DNA of 64,000 nt from Maratus speciosus (GCA_963932465.1 OZ010792.1:511237100-511301099), one strand, 5' to 3'; shown: positions 31,033 through 41,702, counted from the stretch's first letter. The notes: generated from the sequence alone by a model not told the origin. A program made the numbers and translations.

Positions 31033-32907
31033 AAACTAGTTGGATGTGCCAATCCCAAAACTTTCTTCTATCTTATACATCTTAATATTTCAAAACCTAG
31101 TTACACATGTTAATACTTCAATATTATTAGTTCAATACTATACCAACTTTGATTTTCATCTTAAATTTCTGCTCAAGTCAATTAAACGGACTAAAAACGA
31201 GTTAATCTATATCATGATATTTGTTAAAATTATTAATTTTTCCTTATTCTGTCGTTAACAGCTGTTTGCGAATAGCCGGCATAGCAGGAAACGAGTTCCC
31301 GCCGCTGCATGAGCCGCCGATGCACAATAGAACTACGAAAAATCAAGAAAAGTATACAACAATTGCTAGCACGGAGCCCCTTTACCGCGCAATATTTCCA
31401 AATTCAAGGAGAACCTGTTGGCCAAAGCCAAAAACAAGCACAAACATTTTGTTTCAATTGTATGCATAATTTTATACGCTGTTCGATGGTACAATAATGA
31501 AAATGGCACAGAGATCGGAATTATAGCGCCCCCTTCTTTCGGAATTTTTTCAAGTTCAGGGAGGACTTGCTTGCCATAGCCAGAAACATGCACAAAAAAT
31601 TTGGTTCAATTATATGGATAACTTCATACACTTTTCGATGGTACAATAATGAAAATGGTACAGACATCGCAATTATAGTGCCCCCTTCCGGCAGAATTTT
31701 TCCAAATTCAGGGAGGACCTTCGTGACATGACCAAAAATAAACACATAAAATTTGGTTCAATTCTATGCATTACTTCATACACTTTTCGGCGGTGCAATA
31801 TTCAAAATGGCACAAAAATTGTACAAAAATCGCTATTACAGCGCCCTCTACAAGCGATTTTTTTACAAATTAAGGGAGGACCTCCTTGCCATAGCCAAGA
31901 ACTTAAAATTTTTTTTGGTTCAATTCTATGCATAACTTCATACACTTTTCGATGGTGCAATATTCAAAATCGCACAAAAATCGCTATTGCAGCGCCCCCT
32001 AACGGCGAATTTTTTGAAAATTCATGGAGGACCTGCTTGCCATATCTAAAAACTTAAAATAAAAATTTAGTTTAATTCTATGCATAACTTCATACACTTT
32101 TGGACGGTACAATATTCAAAATCGCACAAAAATCGCTATTACAGCGCCCCCTACCGGCGAATTTTTTCCAAATTCAGGGAGGACCTGCTTGCCATAGCCA
32201 AAAACTTAAAATAAAAATTTGGTTTAATTCTATGCATAACTTCATACACTTTTGGACGGTACAATATTCAAAATCGCACAAAAACCGCTATTACAGCGCC
32301 CCCTACCGACGAATGTTTTCCAAATTCAGAGAGGACCTGCTTGCTATAGCCAAAAACTTAAAATAAAAATTTGGTTCAATTCTATGCATAACTTCATACA
32401 CTTTTCGATGGTACAATATTCAAAATCGCACAAAAAACGCATTTACAGCGCCCCCTACCGGCGAATTTTTTCCAAATTCAGGGAGGACCTGCTTGTCATA
32501 TCCAAAAACTTAAACTAAAAATTTGGTTCAATTCTATGCATAACTCCATACACTTTTGGATGGTACAATATTCAAAATCGCACAAAAATTGTTATATCAG
32601 CGCCCCCTACCGGCGAATTTTTTCCAAATTCCGGGAGGACCTGCTTGCCATAGCCAAAAACTTATAATAAAACTTTGGTTTAATTCTATACATAACTTCA
32701 TACACTTTTTGATGGTACAATGGCGACAGACAGACGGACAGACGGACAGACGGACGGACGGACAGACGGACACACAGACAGACAGACATTTTCTATAAAC
32801 ATGTTTTTTGGAATCTCTGACCCCTAAAACATGCAAATCCGTCGAAAACCGGAAGTCGAAAAAAATTTCGATTACAATACTTTCTTCTATTGAAGATAGA
32901 AGAAAGT
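31033..32907 (-). mobile_element. Helentron-like element, family H1, long copy
   Basis: The left end is AAACTAGTTGGATGTGCC followed by ACTTTCTTCTATC. The right end is a hairpin (ACTTTCTTCTAT TGAA GATAGAAGAAAGT, 32879-32907). Next to the hairpin is a CAGACGGA-type simple repeat (32724-32790). Between are about ten tandem monomers of about 150 bp, each with GCGCCCCCTACCGGCGAATT, GGGAGGACCTGCTTGCC and CAATTCTATGCATAAC. A single-monomer copy is at 39860-40320. Family H3 (49705-50784) shares both terminal sequences but has different monomers. The layout is that of Helentron-associated elements; no helicase is encoded. The short frames in the array are monomer translations. Confidence 0.65.
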
Positions 32908-33354
32908 AAAAATCATATTAATTTTTCTGGTTTTAATGTTATTTTAGTAAAACACACAACTTTTTTTTTACTATTTATTTTTTTTTTTTTAATTCCATAT
33001 ACATCTATTCATAGTGCAATATGCCTCATGAAGGAACTTTTACGTATGAAATTTTGTAGGGTATATCTAAAATTAACTATTTGGGCATGTTTAATCTAAA
33101 AAATGTTTTGAATTATCTATATGAGGCACTATTTTTATGAAATGAATAAATTCCCGAGCACATCATGGAAGGAAATGGTAGAAAGTAAACTTCTTTTGGT
33201 TTTTCTGCAGATCACATACGGAGTATGTAAACAAACTTCATGACATATGCATTTTAAATTTTGAAATCGTAGAAAACATGGTGTCCAAATACTTAAAATA
33301 GATAAAAGCGCGAATCCGGAAATGTTACTTGTGAATTATATTATCCATACAATG

Positions 33355-33531
33355 TTGATGATAAACAAGTGTCACTTGTTTTTAATGAAGTTCTAAAATC
33401 CATTATAAAATGTGTCAATTCTATGAGATGTAACACAAAATGTGAGAGAGATTTCAAGAAATTTTACGGAGATAAAAATGTGAGAGAGATTTCAAGAAAT
33501 TTTACGAAGATAAAATTGCTGGCTATTTATC
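33355..33531 (+). pseudogene. hAT transposase fragment (candidate)
   Basis: One frame reads VFNEVLKSIIKCVNS followed by MRCNTKCERDFKKFYGDKN. It resembles the region of hAT transposases of the ZBED5/SCAND3/FAM200 type that follows the HCxxHR motif and precedes the conserved RWLS motif. It is interrupted by a 43-bp tandem duplication (33441-33525) and a stop. It lies close to the right end of a hAT element, which supports the assignment. No alignment was run. Confidence 0.4.
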
Positions 33532-34496
33532 ACTTTTGAGGTAAGTTGCTAAAAAAACCACTAAAGCTTTTGTAGATGTAAATGCGAAGATCCATGGCAT
33601 GGCCTCATTACATTCGTAGAGTTATGTTAAAAACTTACTTGTAATTAAAAAATATGATTTTGATGAATTAAAGAATGTGAAATAACTTATCAAGATTAGT
33701 ACTATTTTCGGATCTTTCCGGGTCAATAGCAGTTTATTTTTTATGTAATAAGTTTTATATGATATATAGAAGAGAGGGTGGACATCATGATTTCAGAGAG
33801 GCTTAGGTGGGGTGCGGCCAAAAAAAGGTTGGGAACCACTGGTCTAGCCTATTTCATTTAGGACTTTAAAAAAAATACCTTATTATTCATCAATTTTTTT
33901 TTTTTTTCGTATAGCAAGTAAGTATTTCAATAAACGTCCTCCAAGGATAAAAATATAGTGTTACTTTCGTTAATATGCATTTTTAATTACTTTTTTGCAT
34001 AAAAATTAGTTTAAAAAACGTAGATTTCTTTAAAAGTAATTTAAAATTTTGTAAATTACTATATTATGCTGCAGTTGCTACCTTTAATCTAAACTTCCCT
34101 ACAATTACTTTTGTAAGTCAAACTTAAAAATAGGTGGAATTAAAATCTTTTACAATCTGTTTCCATATAAATTTTGCCTTTATTTAGGTTTATAAGGCAT
34201 GTTAAAATAGATACTTTTTTTCAAGCATACCATACATAAAATTATTAATAAATTGCTTTATTTTACTTTATTACTGAAAATTCAATATTTATAACAGATA
34301 TTTAGATATAAAAAATAGCTTCATGTAAAAAATATGCCATAAACTTTATATATATTGATAAAAATTAATTTTTAAGCTCATTCTAGCCATAGCACTTAAT
34401 GGTAAATAACCACAGCTGACGTACAAACCTCGCGGTTCAGGTGTTTTAATTTACTTCAGATGGCTGCCATGATTTCGCATGCTTTTGAATGGGAAT

Positions 34497-34724
34497 GGAG
34501 GATATTCCAAATATGGGTTCGAGCTGAAAAAAGTCACGTGATAACCCAAGTAATTTACCCAAGGAACTTCTAACTGATAAGAAGGGAAGATACTACTGCT
34601 TTGCCTCTTGAACTGTTTCATTGGCTAGCGGAGATTTACATTACACGTCTACGTAGCCTTCCCTTCTTTACGTTAGAAGTTTTTACCTTGACCACGTGAT
34701 CAAAACGGAGATGGAATATCCTCC
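34497..34724 (-). mobile_element. GGAGGATATTCC MITE inside element X copy 2
   Basis: Full-length member. Left flank GAATGGGAAT, right flank ATTGCCGG. Element X copy 1 has GGGAATTGCCGG (as complement) at the same place, so the insertion split AATT between AA and TT with no duplicated bases beyond the terminal T/A of the element. Confidence 0.85.
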
Positions 34725-34755
34725 ATTGCCGGTCTATGTATCTTAAAAGTCTTTG

Positions 34756-35920
34756 GTTACAGCGTCTAGAATACGTTAGTGTGGAAATATGCTATTCAAA
34801 CAACGCTGAAAATTTGTATCCCTTAAATGTGTGACAATACTGCTAAAATCCCAAGTGTCGATCGCAGCGACATCTGCGGGATTTTAGTATTACATTGTAT
34901 AGACCAAAGTATAGCGCCTAGAATATATAGTGTAGAAATTGGCTATCCCTGTAAACCAAAGTACAGCGTCTAGAATACCTAGTGTGGAAATATGCTATCC
35001 AAACAATGCTAAAAATTTGTATTCCTTAAATGTTTAGCGTTGTTTGGATAGCATGTTTCCACACTGACTCTCGTATTCACCAACTACTTCGACCCCGAGT
35101 TATTGGAGAACCTCGGTCGAACGCTCAAACGGTATGCACCTTTAATCCTGATTGGACGTCTCCTTGATAATGTCGAATCAAATGTGATCGTGAATTTCAT
35201 TTAAGCGTTCGACCGAGGTTTTCTAGGTCGAGGTAGATGGTGAATACGAGCATAAGTATTCTAGACGCTGTACTTTGGTTTACAGAGATAGCCAATTTCT
35301 ACACTATATATTCTAGGCGCTATACTTTGGTCTATAGAGCAGTTCACATCACGTGACTTTTACCGGAGAACAATGAAAAAAGCTGTAGGACACACAAATA
35401 GAAAAAGCATTGATAAAGGTAGCTACAGCTGTCCTACAGCAACAGAAAAACCTGTTCGTGACGTCACCTTGCACAGCTCTATACCATGTAATGTGAAAAT
35501 CCCGCAGATGTCGCTGAGATCGACACTTGGGATTTTAGCAGTATCGTCGTACATTTAAGGGATACAAATTTTCAGCATTGTTTGGATAGCATATTTCCAC
35601 ACAAGGTATTCTAGACGCTGTAATCCAAACAATGCTAAAATTTGTATCCCTTAAATGTGCGACGATACTGCTGAAATCCAAAGAGTCGATCGCAGCGACA
35701 TCTGCGGGATTTTCGTATTACGTTGTATAGACTAGGAATGTTCTTGCAGTTTTAGAAACTATCCTGCAGATTTATATTTCAGCAGCGTCGTTGCACATTT
35801 AAGGGATACAATATTTTAGCGCTTTTTTAAGTATTACAGGGATAACCGACACTATATTCTAGGTGACACTATATTCTTCTACACTATATTTCAACACTAT
35901 ATATTCTAGGCGCTATAGTG
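34756..35920. repeat. nested inverted GCGTCTAGAATA repeats
   Basis: Several copies of one module, in both orientations. Phrases are CAGCGTCTAGAATAC, GTGGAAATATGCTATCC, TATCCCTTAAATGTG, GATCGCAGCGACATCTGC and CAAAGTATAGCGCCTAGAAT. The modules form an irregular palindrome around about 35.1-35.4 kb. A separate MITE (35092-35254) splits one module. An inner inverted motif AGCTGTAGGACAC/GCTGTCCTACAGC lies at about 35380-35445. No coding sequence. Confidence 0.65.
35092..35254. mobile_element. MITE with ~50-bp inverted arms
   Basis: The arms begin CTCGTATTCACCAACTACTT and end with TGGTGAATACGAG. AACCTCGGTCGAACGCT near 35119 is the exact complement of AGCGTTCGACCGAGGTT near 35202. About 160 bp, noncoding. 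Confidence 0.7.
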
Positions 35921-36042
35921 AAACAGTTCATGGGGAAAGCAGAAGTAGCTTCCCTTCTTATCAGTTTGAAGTTCTTTGGATAAATTACCGGTACCACATG
36001 ACCCTTTTTAAGCCTTGGACCCAGATTTGGAATATAGTCCAT
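35921..36042 (+). mobile_element. GGAGGATATTCC MITE, 3' half
   Basis: Starts at GAAACAGTTCATGGGG and ends GGAATATAGTCC. The 5' half is absent. Confidence 0.65.
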
Positions 36043-36250
36043 TCACAAATATCCAAAACTCGCCCCGGATTGCGAAAAAAATGCTAAAAATCGCATTTTA
36101 AATAGCTAAAATTTCAAAAATTGCGGAGGACAAAATTCATTATATTCCACAGGATGTTTAAAACATAATTCCTTTTACGAATGTCTCAAAATCGCGACCA
36201 AACGCGAAATCACTCTAAAAATCGCATAAAAATATTGCGAAAAATCACTG
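36043..36250. repeat. T115 array fragment
   Basis: Monomer phrases AAAATCGC, TTCCTTTTACGAATG and CGCGACCAAACGCG match the degenerate 115-bp family at 5340-5930 and 57.5-59.4 kb. Confidence 0.5.
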
Positions 36251-36257
36251 TATAAAT

Positions 36258-36479
36258 GGAGGATATTCTATCTACGTTTTGATCACATGGTCAAGGTAAA
36301 AACTTCTAGCGTAAAGAAGGAAAGGCTCCGTAGACGCAATGAAAAACCTTCGCCAGTCCGTGAAACAGTTCAGCGAAAGCAGTAGTAGCCTCTCTTCATA
36401 TCACTTAGAAGTTCTTTGGTTAAATTACCGGTATCACGTGACTTTTTCCAGCCTCGAACCCAGATTTGGAATAAAGTCC
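36258..36479 (+). mobile_element. GGAGGATATTCC MITE, full-length
   Basis: Left flank TATAAA, right flank TTCCGA; right terminus mutated to GGAATAAAGTCC. It includes the uninterrupted phrase GGTTAAATTACCGG, which is the site used for insertion in the next copy. Confidence 0.75.
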
Positions 36480-36663
36480 ATTCCGAATAGACTTTATTCA
36501 CAATAGTATAAAAATCCTTAACTTAATTACACACAGATTTTAATTATTCATTCTTGAACATTATTTTAAAACTCATTAAAATTAAGAAATTCATACACCA
36601 TCTTTAAGCAAATCGCTTTTGAAAGTACGTTTTCGTTCTATTCAGCGGTATACAAATTTAAAT

Positions 36664-37358
36664 GAAGGATATTCCATCTACGTTATGATCACGTAGTCAA
36701 GGTAAAAACTTCTAGCGTAAAGAAGGGAAGGCTCCGTAGACAGACGTAATGTAAATCCCTGCCAGCCAGTGAAACAGTTCATGCGGAAAGCAGTAGTAGC
36801 CTCCCTTCTTATCAGTTAGAAATTCTTTGGGTAAATGGAGGATATAAGGAAAGGGCATGTTTACAAACAAACACTTCTTTCAACCAATCTACCAACTACA
36901 TTTTTGTCATAACAATCATCGCAGGAATAGTCTTGGCGACGTAGACCAATCATATCAGAGACCTGTTAAACGTAGGCCAATCAAATTTCCCTAGCTCATC
37001 TGTACAGGCAGGAGTCATAGTGAATGAACAGGTTTTTCTTGCTAACCAACAGTAATACGACCAACAGTGACGTTAGCTGCCCTTTCCTTATTCCATCTCC
37101 GTTTTGATCGCGTGATCAAGGTAAAAACTTCTAGCGTAAAGAAGGGAAAGCTCCGTAGACGTGTAATGTAAATCCCCGCTAGCCAATGAAACAGTTCATG
37201 AGGCAAAGCAGTAGTATCTTCCCTTCTTATCAGTTAGAAGTTCCTTGTGTAAATTACCTGTATCACGTGACTTTTTTCAGCCTCGAAACCATATTTGGAA
37301 TATCCTCCATTACCGGTATCACCTGACTTTTTTCAGCCTCAAACCCACATTTGGAATC
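36664..37358 (+). mobile_element. GGAGGATATTCC MITE with a second copy inserted in it
   Basis: The outer copy runs 36664-36836 and resumes at 37309-37358. The inner copy (36837-37308) sits at GGGTAAA^TTACCGG of the outer copy, with no duplicated target bases. The inner copy is itself split by a TA-flanked MITE (36845-37089). The outer tail stops at 37358, where another TA-flanked MITE (37361-37520) begins. Confidence 0.75.
36845..37089. mobile_element. TA-flanked MITE with AGGAAAGGGCA ends
   Basis: The ends TAAGGAAAGGGCA and TGCCCTTTCCT are inverted. The host MITE normally reads GGAGGATATTCC. Here it reads GGAGGATA, element, TATTCC, so TA was duplicated. 245 bp, noncoding. The interior carries CCAATCA motifs. 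Confidence 0.75.
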
Positions 37359-37360
37359 TA

Positions 37361-37520
37361 CACTGGTAAAAATATCGCGAAAACTTACCTCTGATTTTAA
37401 AGACTATCTATTTTCTGACCAATGAGAATGCTACATAAACGCCCTTGGAGCGTTCTCGTTGGTCAGAAAATAGATAGCCTTTAAACACAGAGGTAATTTT
37501 TCACGATATTTTTAACAGTG
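37361..37520. mobile_element. Tc1-like MITE, 160 bp, nearly palindromic
   Basis: Begins CACTGGTAAAAATATCGCG, ends CGATATTTTTAACAGTG, TA on both sides. Pairing extends about 70 bp from each end through CTATCTATTTTCTGACCAA, leaving a short centre. TA plus CACTGG ends suit Tc1/mariner MITEs. Confidence 0.75.
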
Positions 37521-37537
37521 TAGTTCATTTAACAAAC

Positions 37538-37786
37538 ATTAGCTTGGCGATAATGGAAGGCTGGCTATGATGATTGGCGGTTCGCTTTTGTCCAGAATCG
37601 TCTGAAACAATTAAAGTTCACTATCGATACACCCTAAGTGACACCAACTGTACTAGGAAGCATAGATATGAAAGAGGCACCATATAGAGTATGACATTTG
37701 ATTGGTTGAGACAATTCAGTACAAACGCCAATTGCCAAGCATTTTGTCACGCCTGCTATTATCTCCAAGCTAATGCTTATTAACTT
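37538..37786. mobile_element. MITE with CATTAGCTTGG ends
   Basis: ACATTAGCTTGGCGATAAT at the left is matched by ATTATCTCCAAGCTAATG at the right. About 249 bp. It contains TGATTGG and GATTGGTTGAG motifs. No clear duplication. Confidence 0.6.
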
Positions 37787-37807
37787 GTCTCGTTGTCTTT
37801 GAGTTAT

Positions 37808-38200
37808 GGAGGAAATTCCATCTACGTCATGATCACGTGGTCAAGGCAAAAACTTCTAGCGTAAAGAAGGGAAAACTCCGTAGACGCAATGTAAATCCCC
37901 GCCAGCCAGTGAAGCAGTACATGTGGAAAACAATAGTAGCTTCCCTTCTTATCAGTTAGAAGTTCTTTGGATAAATGGAGGATATTCCATCTACGTTTTG
38001 ATCACGTGATCAAGGCAAAAACGTCTAGCGTAAAGAAAGAAAGGTTCCGTAGACGTAATGTAAATCTCCGCGAGACAATGAAACAGTTCATGGGGTAAAG
38101 CAGTTGCAGCTTTCCTTCTAATCAGTTAGAAGTTCTTTGGGTAAATTACTGGTACCACGTGACTTTTTTCAGCCTGGAACCCATATTTGGAATATAGTCC
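37808..38200 (+). mobile_element. GGAGGATATTCC MITE, two copies head to tail
   Basis: The first copy (37808-37976) stops at GGATAAA and the second (37977-38200) begins there. This is the same break point as in the 36.8-kb pair, so the second probably inserted in the first at AAATTA. Here the right part of the outer copy is missing after CCATTT. Confidence 0.7.
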
Positions 38201-38798
38201 ATTTCTGCACGAGAACAATCGCAGTATGACAAAGATAGGGAATCAGACAAATTTTTCGTTGTTTTGAAAAAGAGATGACATAAAACAAAAGTCTGCATTT
38301 TTGTGAATTTTCGCTCGTTTCGAAAATTTAGCAAAATACAGACTCCTGATTGGTCAGTCTCTCTGAAAAATAGTGAAAAAAACTGTCAGGATAATCGCTA
38401 AAATAAGAGTGTATTTGTAAATATGCGAAAATTCCGCATGTTACAAAGTTTAATTGGAGCTCGACCTTAATATGCGAATATTGACAATTTAAAATTTGGC
38501 AGCAGTTGTACGTAAACTTTCTTACTACGCTGCTGCTATTGGGTTCTTTATAGTTTCATTACTTCCTTAAAATTAAAATTTGAAGTTTTTCGAGTTGGTA
38601 ATAATCATCCTGTCACTAACCTTTTCTTTTTTTAATTTACTATGAATTTACTGTATTTCTATGTGCATGATGTCTGAAAAAGTTTTTTTAAATGTAGCTT
38701 TTAGACTTTAAAATTACGGTAAAATAAATCTTCAAATTAAAGTTTCAGACGATTCTGCACATGTAGGCGGTGCATATACAAAAATTACTCTTTTAATA
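38201..38798. other. spacer, no gene seen
   Basis: Contains a loosely inverted motif around GACTCCTGATTGGTCAGTC (38341) resembling the CCAAT-bearing MITEs. Otherwise AT-rich and unassigned. Confidence 0.4.
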
Positions 38799-38935
38799 AG
38801 GCTAATGTCAGACGAACGTCTTTTTGCACGCTTTTTTTCCCTTCGTATCATCCCTACACAATGCTAGCGGCATTGTGTAGGGATGATACGTAGGGAAAAA
38901 AGCGTGCAAAAAGACGTTCGGCTGACATTAGCCTA
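38799..38935. repeat. near-perfect 64-bp-stem hairpin
   Basis: The left stem begins GGCTAATGTCAG and the right ends CTGACATTAGCC. The inner ends are CTACACAATG and CATTGTGTAG with a 7-nt loop (CTAGCGG). Only a few mismatches occur over about 64 bp. It may be a very young palindromic MITE. Its size also fits a long small-RNA precursor hairpin, but there is no evidence of transcription. Confidence 0.8.
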
Positions 38936-39859
38936 AAACAGCAAACAATCTCATTCAAATACATTTTCAACAGTTTTCATCGCACATTTTAGTAAAAAAT
39001 TATCAATTATTTATTATGAAAAGAGTATAATAAAACATTACGCGTATTTTTAGATTTCGTTTTTGTTGATCCTTCTATTTCGGATCGGTTTATTTTAAAG
39101 CTACAAACACTTGAATAACATCATTGGATCCTAAATTTTGCTCAGGTTTGGTGTTTAAAACCATGTAAGCGGGTTTACCGCCTGTTGAGTAGTTTCTCCG
39201 ATAATTTTTTATTCTTTTTACGAACAGCAAAATCTATAATTTAAGTTTCCCGACTGAACCCTCGGTTATCTGAACACCAACAATATCGCTGTGTTTACAA
39301 ATGATTCAGTGAATGCAATGAAGCAGACTGACTTTATTAGCCTACGAAAATTTGCTCTATCTCTTTAGGTCAGGGATTAGGTCTTTTTGAGCATGCGTGC
39401 CAAAATTTCAAAACTATGTACCAACATTTTAACGTGCCAGAAATATTTTAACTTAGACTATATCCAATAACTAATTTTTATAGAATTTTTACTTAAATAT
39501 TCTTATACTAAATTCGATTCCTAACTTATTTATTATGCTGCTATAGCCATGCATACAGCATTTATAGCCATATCTCATCGAATTTCGTTTTATTAATCTA
39601 GAAATGAATTTTTCTTTTATTGTATATTGTATACTTCCGAATGAGATCATTTTTAGTTCATAACGTAGAAGCAGGTTAAATATAGTTATTTACACTAATA
39701 GTTAACATTAAATTTTCAAAATTAAAACCTAAATATTTTAAACAAAATAACTTAAAACCTAAATAAAACCTAATCTGAACTAGAAGCGTGTCACTTAAGT
39801 ATATTACTATGCAAACTATCCCTTAAAATCACTTTTTAAAAATAAAGCCTTTGAAATTT
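38936..39859. other. AT-rich stretch without gene
   Basis: No repeat, RNA or coding signal recognised. Confidence 0.4.
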
Positions 39860-40320
39860 GATAGCGTGTGAAGTTACATTGAATTGAACCAAATTTCATA
39901 TTTAAGTTTTTGACTATGGCAACTAATCCCTCCTTGAATTTCGAAATATTCCGACGGAAGGAAGCGCTGTAATAACGATTTTTGTATAATTTTCTAGGTT
40001 TTTCGTTTGCAAGAGCCGCTGATGTACAATAGTGTACATCGGCGGCTTGTTCAGAGATAGGAACGTCGCATCCAGCTAAACCGGCTATTCGCAAACAGCT
40101 GATGTACAAAAGAATAACGAAAACTTATTGATTTTAATATGTATCATAATCGAGGTTAACTCGTTTTTACTATGACTGAATCGGAAATTTAAGATGAAAA
40201 TCAAAGTTGATATAGTATTGAACTAATAATATTGAAGTATTAATATCTGTAACTACTTTTTGAAATGTTCAGGCGTATGAGATAGAAGAAAGTTTTAGGA
40301 TTGGCACATCCAACTAGTTT
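39860..40320 (+). mobile_element. Helentron-like H1 element, short truncated copy
   Basis: Opposite orientation to the long copy. The conserved end (GATAGAAGAAAGT, then GGCACATCCAACTAGTT) is at 40282-40320. The internal leader with GGCTATTCGCAAACAGCTG matches 31260-31330. Only about one monomer is present, and the hairpin end and simple repeat are missing. This shows that monomer number varies between copies (about ten versus one). Confidence 0.7.
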
Positions 40321-40343
40321 TTTTTTCTATGTTGACTGCATTT

Positions 40344-40642
40344 TTAACCTTTAACTGATGTTACCGGTCTCACAGACCGGTGACTTTTTCAATTTTCAGA
40401 GTTTGTAGATAAATTGAAATTTGAAAGTTAAACACTACTGAAATTTTGTTTCTTTTTAAAACTTTAGTACTAACACCAGAGACTTCTGAATAGGTGAATT
40501 TTAATAACACTCCTGTACAAAAAGTTTAGTATAAAAACATCCTGTGAGTTAATCGCGACTTTTATTCATCTTTCGATGGAGCGGTCTCAAAGACCGCTTC
40601 ACACTAGTTGTGATAATTTCTGTGACATCAGTTAAAGGTTAA
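40344..40642. mobile_element. piggyBac-like MITE (TTAA)
   Basis: The element 40348-40638 has perfect ends CCTTTAACTGATGT and ACATCAGTTAAAGG, flanked on both sides by TTAA. TTAA duplication and CCYTT ends are the piggyBac signature. Inside each end is a palindrome (ACCGGTCTCACAGACCGGT and GCGGTCTCAAAGACCGC). No transposase. Confidence 0.8.
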
Positions 40643-41702
40643 TTATGACGCGTGTTTTAGCTTTCTACACTTTTTTTCCTCATTTTGAATGTGTTTTAAA
40701 ATTTGTAAAGAACTAAAGCAGAAGCTATTCTTTATTTTTAGTGATACTATAAAATAAATACGTGGACTGTTCAGATTCCCATGAAATATAATTATACAAT
40801 TGTGGGGGGAAGTAAACGCCCTTTACAAATTCTGCATAAAATTATCGTAGAAGAAAGTGGCTGGTACCACACGACTGGTAAGTCTACTTTTAAATGATGT
40901 ATATAATATTTTATTAGGGGCCATCTACATATTAAAACGAACCATAACTTTGTTTTTTTTCAATAGCAGTACGCAATTCTGACAGCATAAATGAACTCTA
41001 CATCCTTCAATTAGCCTAAAAACAAATTTTTATGCAATTCGTACGATATGTTTAAGAGAAATTATTTTAAAACAATCGTAATTTAGGGGCTGTATAAAAT
41101 TTGAAGTCTGGTACTCTATTGTTGACCGTGAGAGCCCCCTTCTTGATCAAGGCTTCTTAAGCGCCACTAAATCCATTAAAAAAAAAAAAAAAAATGTAGG
41201 TTACAATTTATAATTTTTTCGAATATTAATTCCATAATCCACATAAAATTATAAAAATTGCAATTTCAACGTATTTGTTTAGATATTTTAGTATTATTGC
41301 TACACAAAAAATTAGCGCATTAGGAGTATAATTGTAGGAGATATAATAAAATGAAAATGTAAACATTAGAAGCATTAAATTTTAAATGTTTATAATTCAA
41401 AAACTTGCCTTTAAAATGACTTTAAATTTGGTGCCTAGGCATAGTTTGAACCGAAGATTTGAAATATCTTGTTAAAATTGGGTATCGCCATTGAAAAAAA
41501 AAATGAAGTTTGGGTTCGTTCTAATATGTAGATGGGCAAATTCTATATGTCGTAGGCTAATTGCAAAGAGCCGGGCTAATTGGAGAATCAATCTCCCTTT
41601 TTTCAATTAGCCTGATATTTTTCAGGCTTATTGCAAAGAGCCTAGAAAGCGTTAGGCTAATTGAAAAATGACCACTTATTATCCGATCAGGGTGATATTT
41701 TT

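Larger units (their letters stand above)
25072..33849. mobile_element. 8.8-kb hAT-type element with TSD GTCTAGCC
   Basis: The element (25080-33841) has ends CAGTGGTTCCCAACGTGG and AGGTTGGGAACCACTG, the classic end sequence of many hAT elements. GTCTAGCC flanks both sides. Element X copy 1 carries the uninterrupted site (complement reads AGTCTATCCTATTTC). A degraded hAT transposase piece lies near the right end. The interior has been colonised by a 523-bp inverted repeat, a pogo MITE, a SINE and a Helentron-like element. Confidence 0.8.
24916..34755. mobile_element. element X, copy 2, split by two later insertions
   Basis: The outer ends are CAAAGACTTTTAAGATACAT and ATGTATCTTAAAAGTCTTTG. The left segment (24916-25079) and right segment (33842-34755) together match copy 1 in reverse. 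An 8.8-kb hAT (25080-33841) and a MITE (34497-34724) were inserted afterwards; copy 1 preserves both empty sites. I could not confirm an 8-bp duplication outside this copy (GTCTATAC left, GTTACAGC right). Confidence 0.75.

Noticed and set aside
31221..32518. Series of overlapping 60-110 codon frames
   Set aside because: They repeat with the about 150-bp monomer of the H1 array and have no independent coding signal.
32597..32836. Open frames rich in Thr-Asp-Arg-Gln or Ser-Val-Cys-Pro in the CAGACGGA repeat
   Set aside because: They are translations of a simple repeat inside a Helentron-like element.
24916..34763. 8-bp duplication outside element X copy 2
   Set aside because: GTCTATAC and GTTACAGC agree only in part, so I do not claim it.
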